Assembly: GCA_046160865.1 (NCBI GenBank)
Contig: JBJXHG010000065.1
Coordinates: 1 to 5,159, forward strand
Length of the DNA: 5,159 bases
Reading direction: 5' to 3'
Origin: JBJXHG01 sp046160865
Lineage (GTDB): Bacteria; Planctomycetota; UBA1135; GCA-002686595
Below the pieces are notes generated by a model. It saw nothing but the letters and a program-made list of their open reading frames with translations, was not told where the DNA came from and did not search any database. Every line of letters starts with the position of its first letter. Positions within the stretch are counted from its first letter, which is position 1. The position numbers were made by a program, and so were the translations under genes. Of the stretch, positions 5,138 through 5,159 are shown one piece after another.

Positions 5138-5159
5138 CCCGGGGGCTTCGGCCCCCGGG
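5138..5159. terminator. GC-rich UUCG hairpin, likely (bidirectional) intrinsic terminator
   Basis: A 9-base-pair stem CCCGGGGGC / GCCCCCGGG closes on the very stable TTCG tetraloop with a C-G closing pair. It begins 30 bases after the stop of the cysteine-rich gene. An A7 run (5128-5134) precedes the stem. Read on the minus strand, this is a hairpin followed 3 bases later by T7, a complete terminator for a gene coming from the right. The plus-strand T-run, if any, lies beyond the window edge. Confidence 0.85.

Noticed and set aside
1..5159. CRISPR array, tRNA/rRNA, insertion sequence or integrase
   Set aside because: No spaced direct repeats, no cloverleaf or rRNA signature, no transposase motifs or terminal inverted repeats were seen.

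Overview
This is a G+C-rich window (about two-thirds G+C by eye) from a bacterium. The mix is a secreted protein built of tandem carboxypeptidase-regulatory-like repeats, small lipoprotein-like proteins with loose lipoboxes, a stand-alone Smr protein and an archaeal-type ornithine cyclodeaminase homologue. It fits a Planctomycetota-like or other deep-branching Gram-negative lineage (Myxococcota is an alternative). That placement is inference; no rRNA or marker gene is present.

Layout, left to right. Bases 1-314 hold no gene I can call with confidence. Two mutually exclusive edge fragments are possible there, together with a few short dyads. A well-supported plus-strand gene (315-1589) encodes a 424-residue LOR/SDH-region protein (TIGR00300 type) of the ornithine cyclodeaminase/AgrE family. 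It converges, with only 6 bases between stop codons, on a minus-strand block of three genes. In transcription order these are an Smr-domain protein (GTG start at 4728), a 196-residue probable lipoprotein with a DUF6624-like C-terminal half (4361-3771), and a 698-residue secreted multi-repeat protein (3692-1596). Gaps inside the block are 10 and 78 bases. A 167-base divergent region (4729-4895) separates the Smr start from a small plus-strand gene (4896-5108). That gene encodes a cysteine-rich probable lipoprotein with an exact eight-residue cysteine period. A GC-rich hairpin with a UUCG loop closes the window.

How the genes relate: the ornithine cyclodeaminase homologue is metabolic (ornithine to proline) and stands alone. 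The minus-strand block mixes a cytoplasmic RNA-directed domain (Smr) with two exported proteins, so shared transcription is plausible but a shared pathway is not evident. The small cysteine-rich protein, with its dyad-rich leader, is the least ordinary object here. Metal or thiol chemistry is a reasonable hypothesis for it, but the sequence does not demonstrate this.
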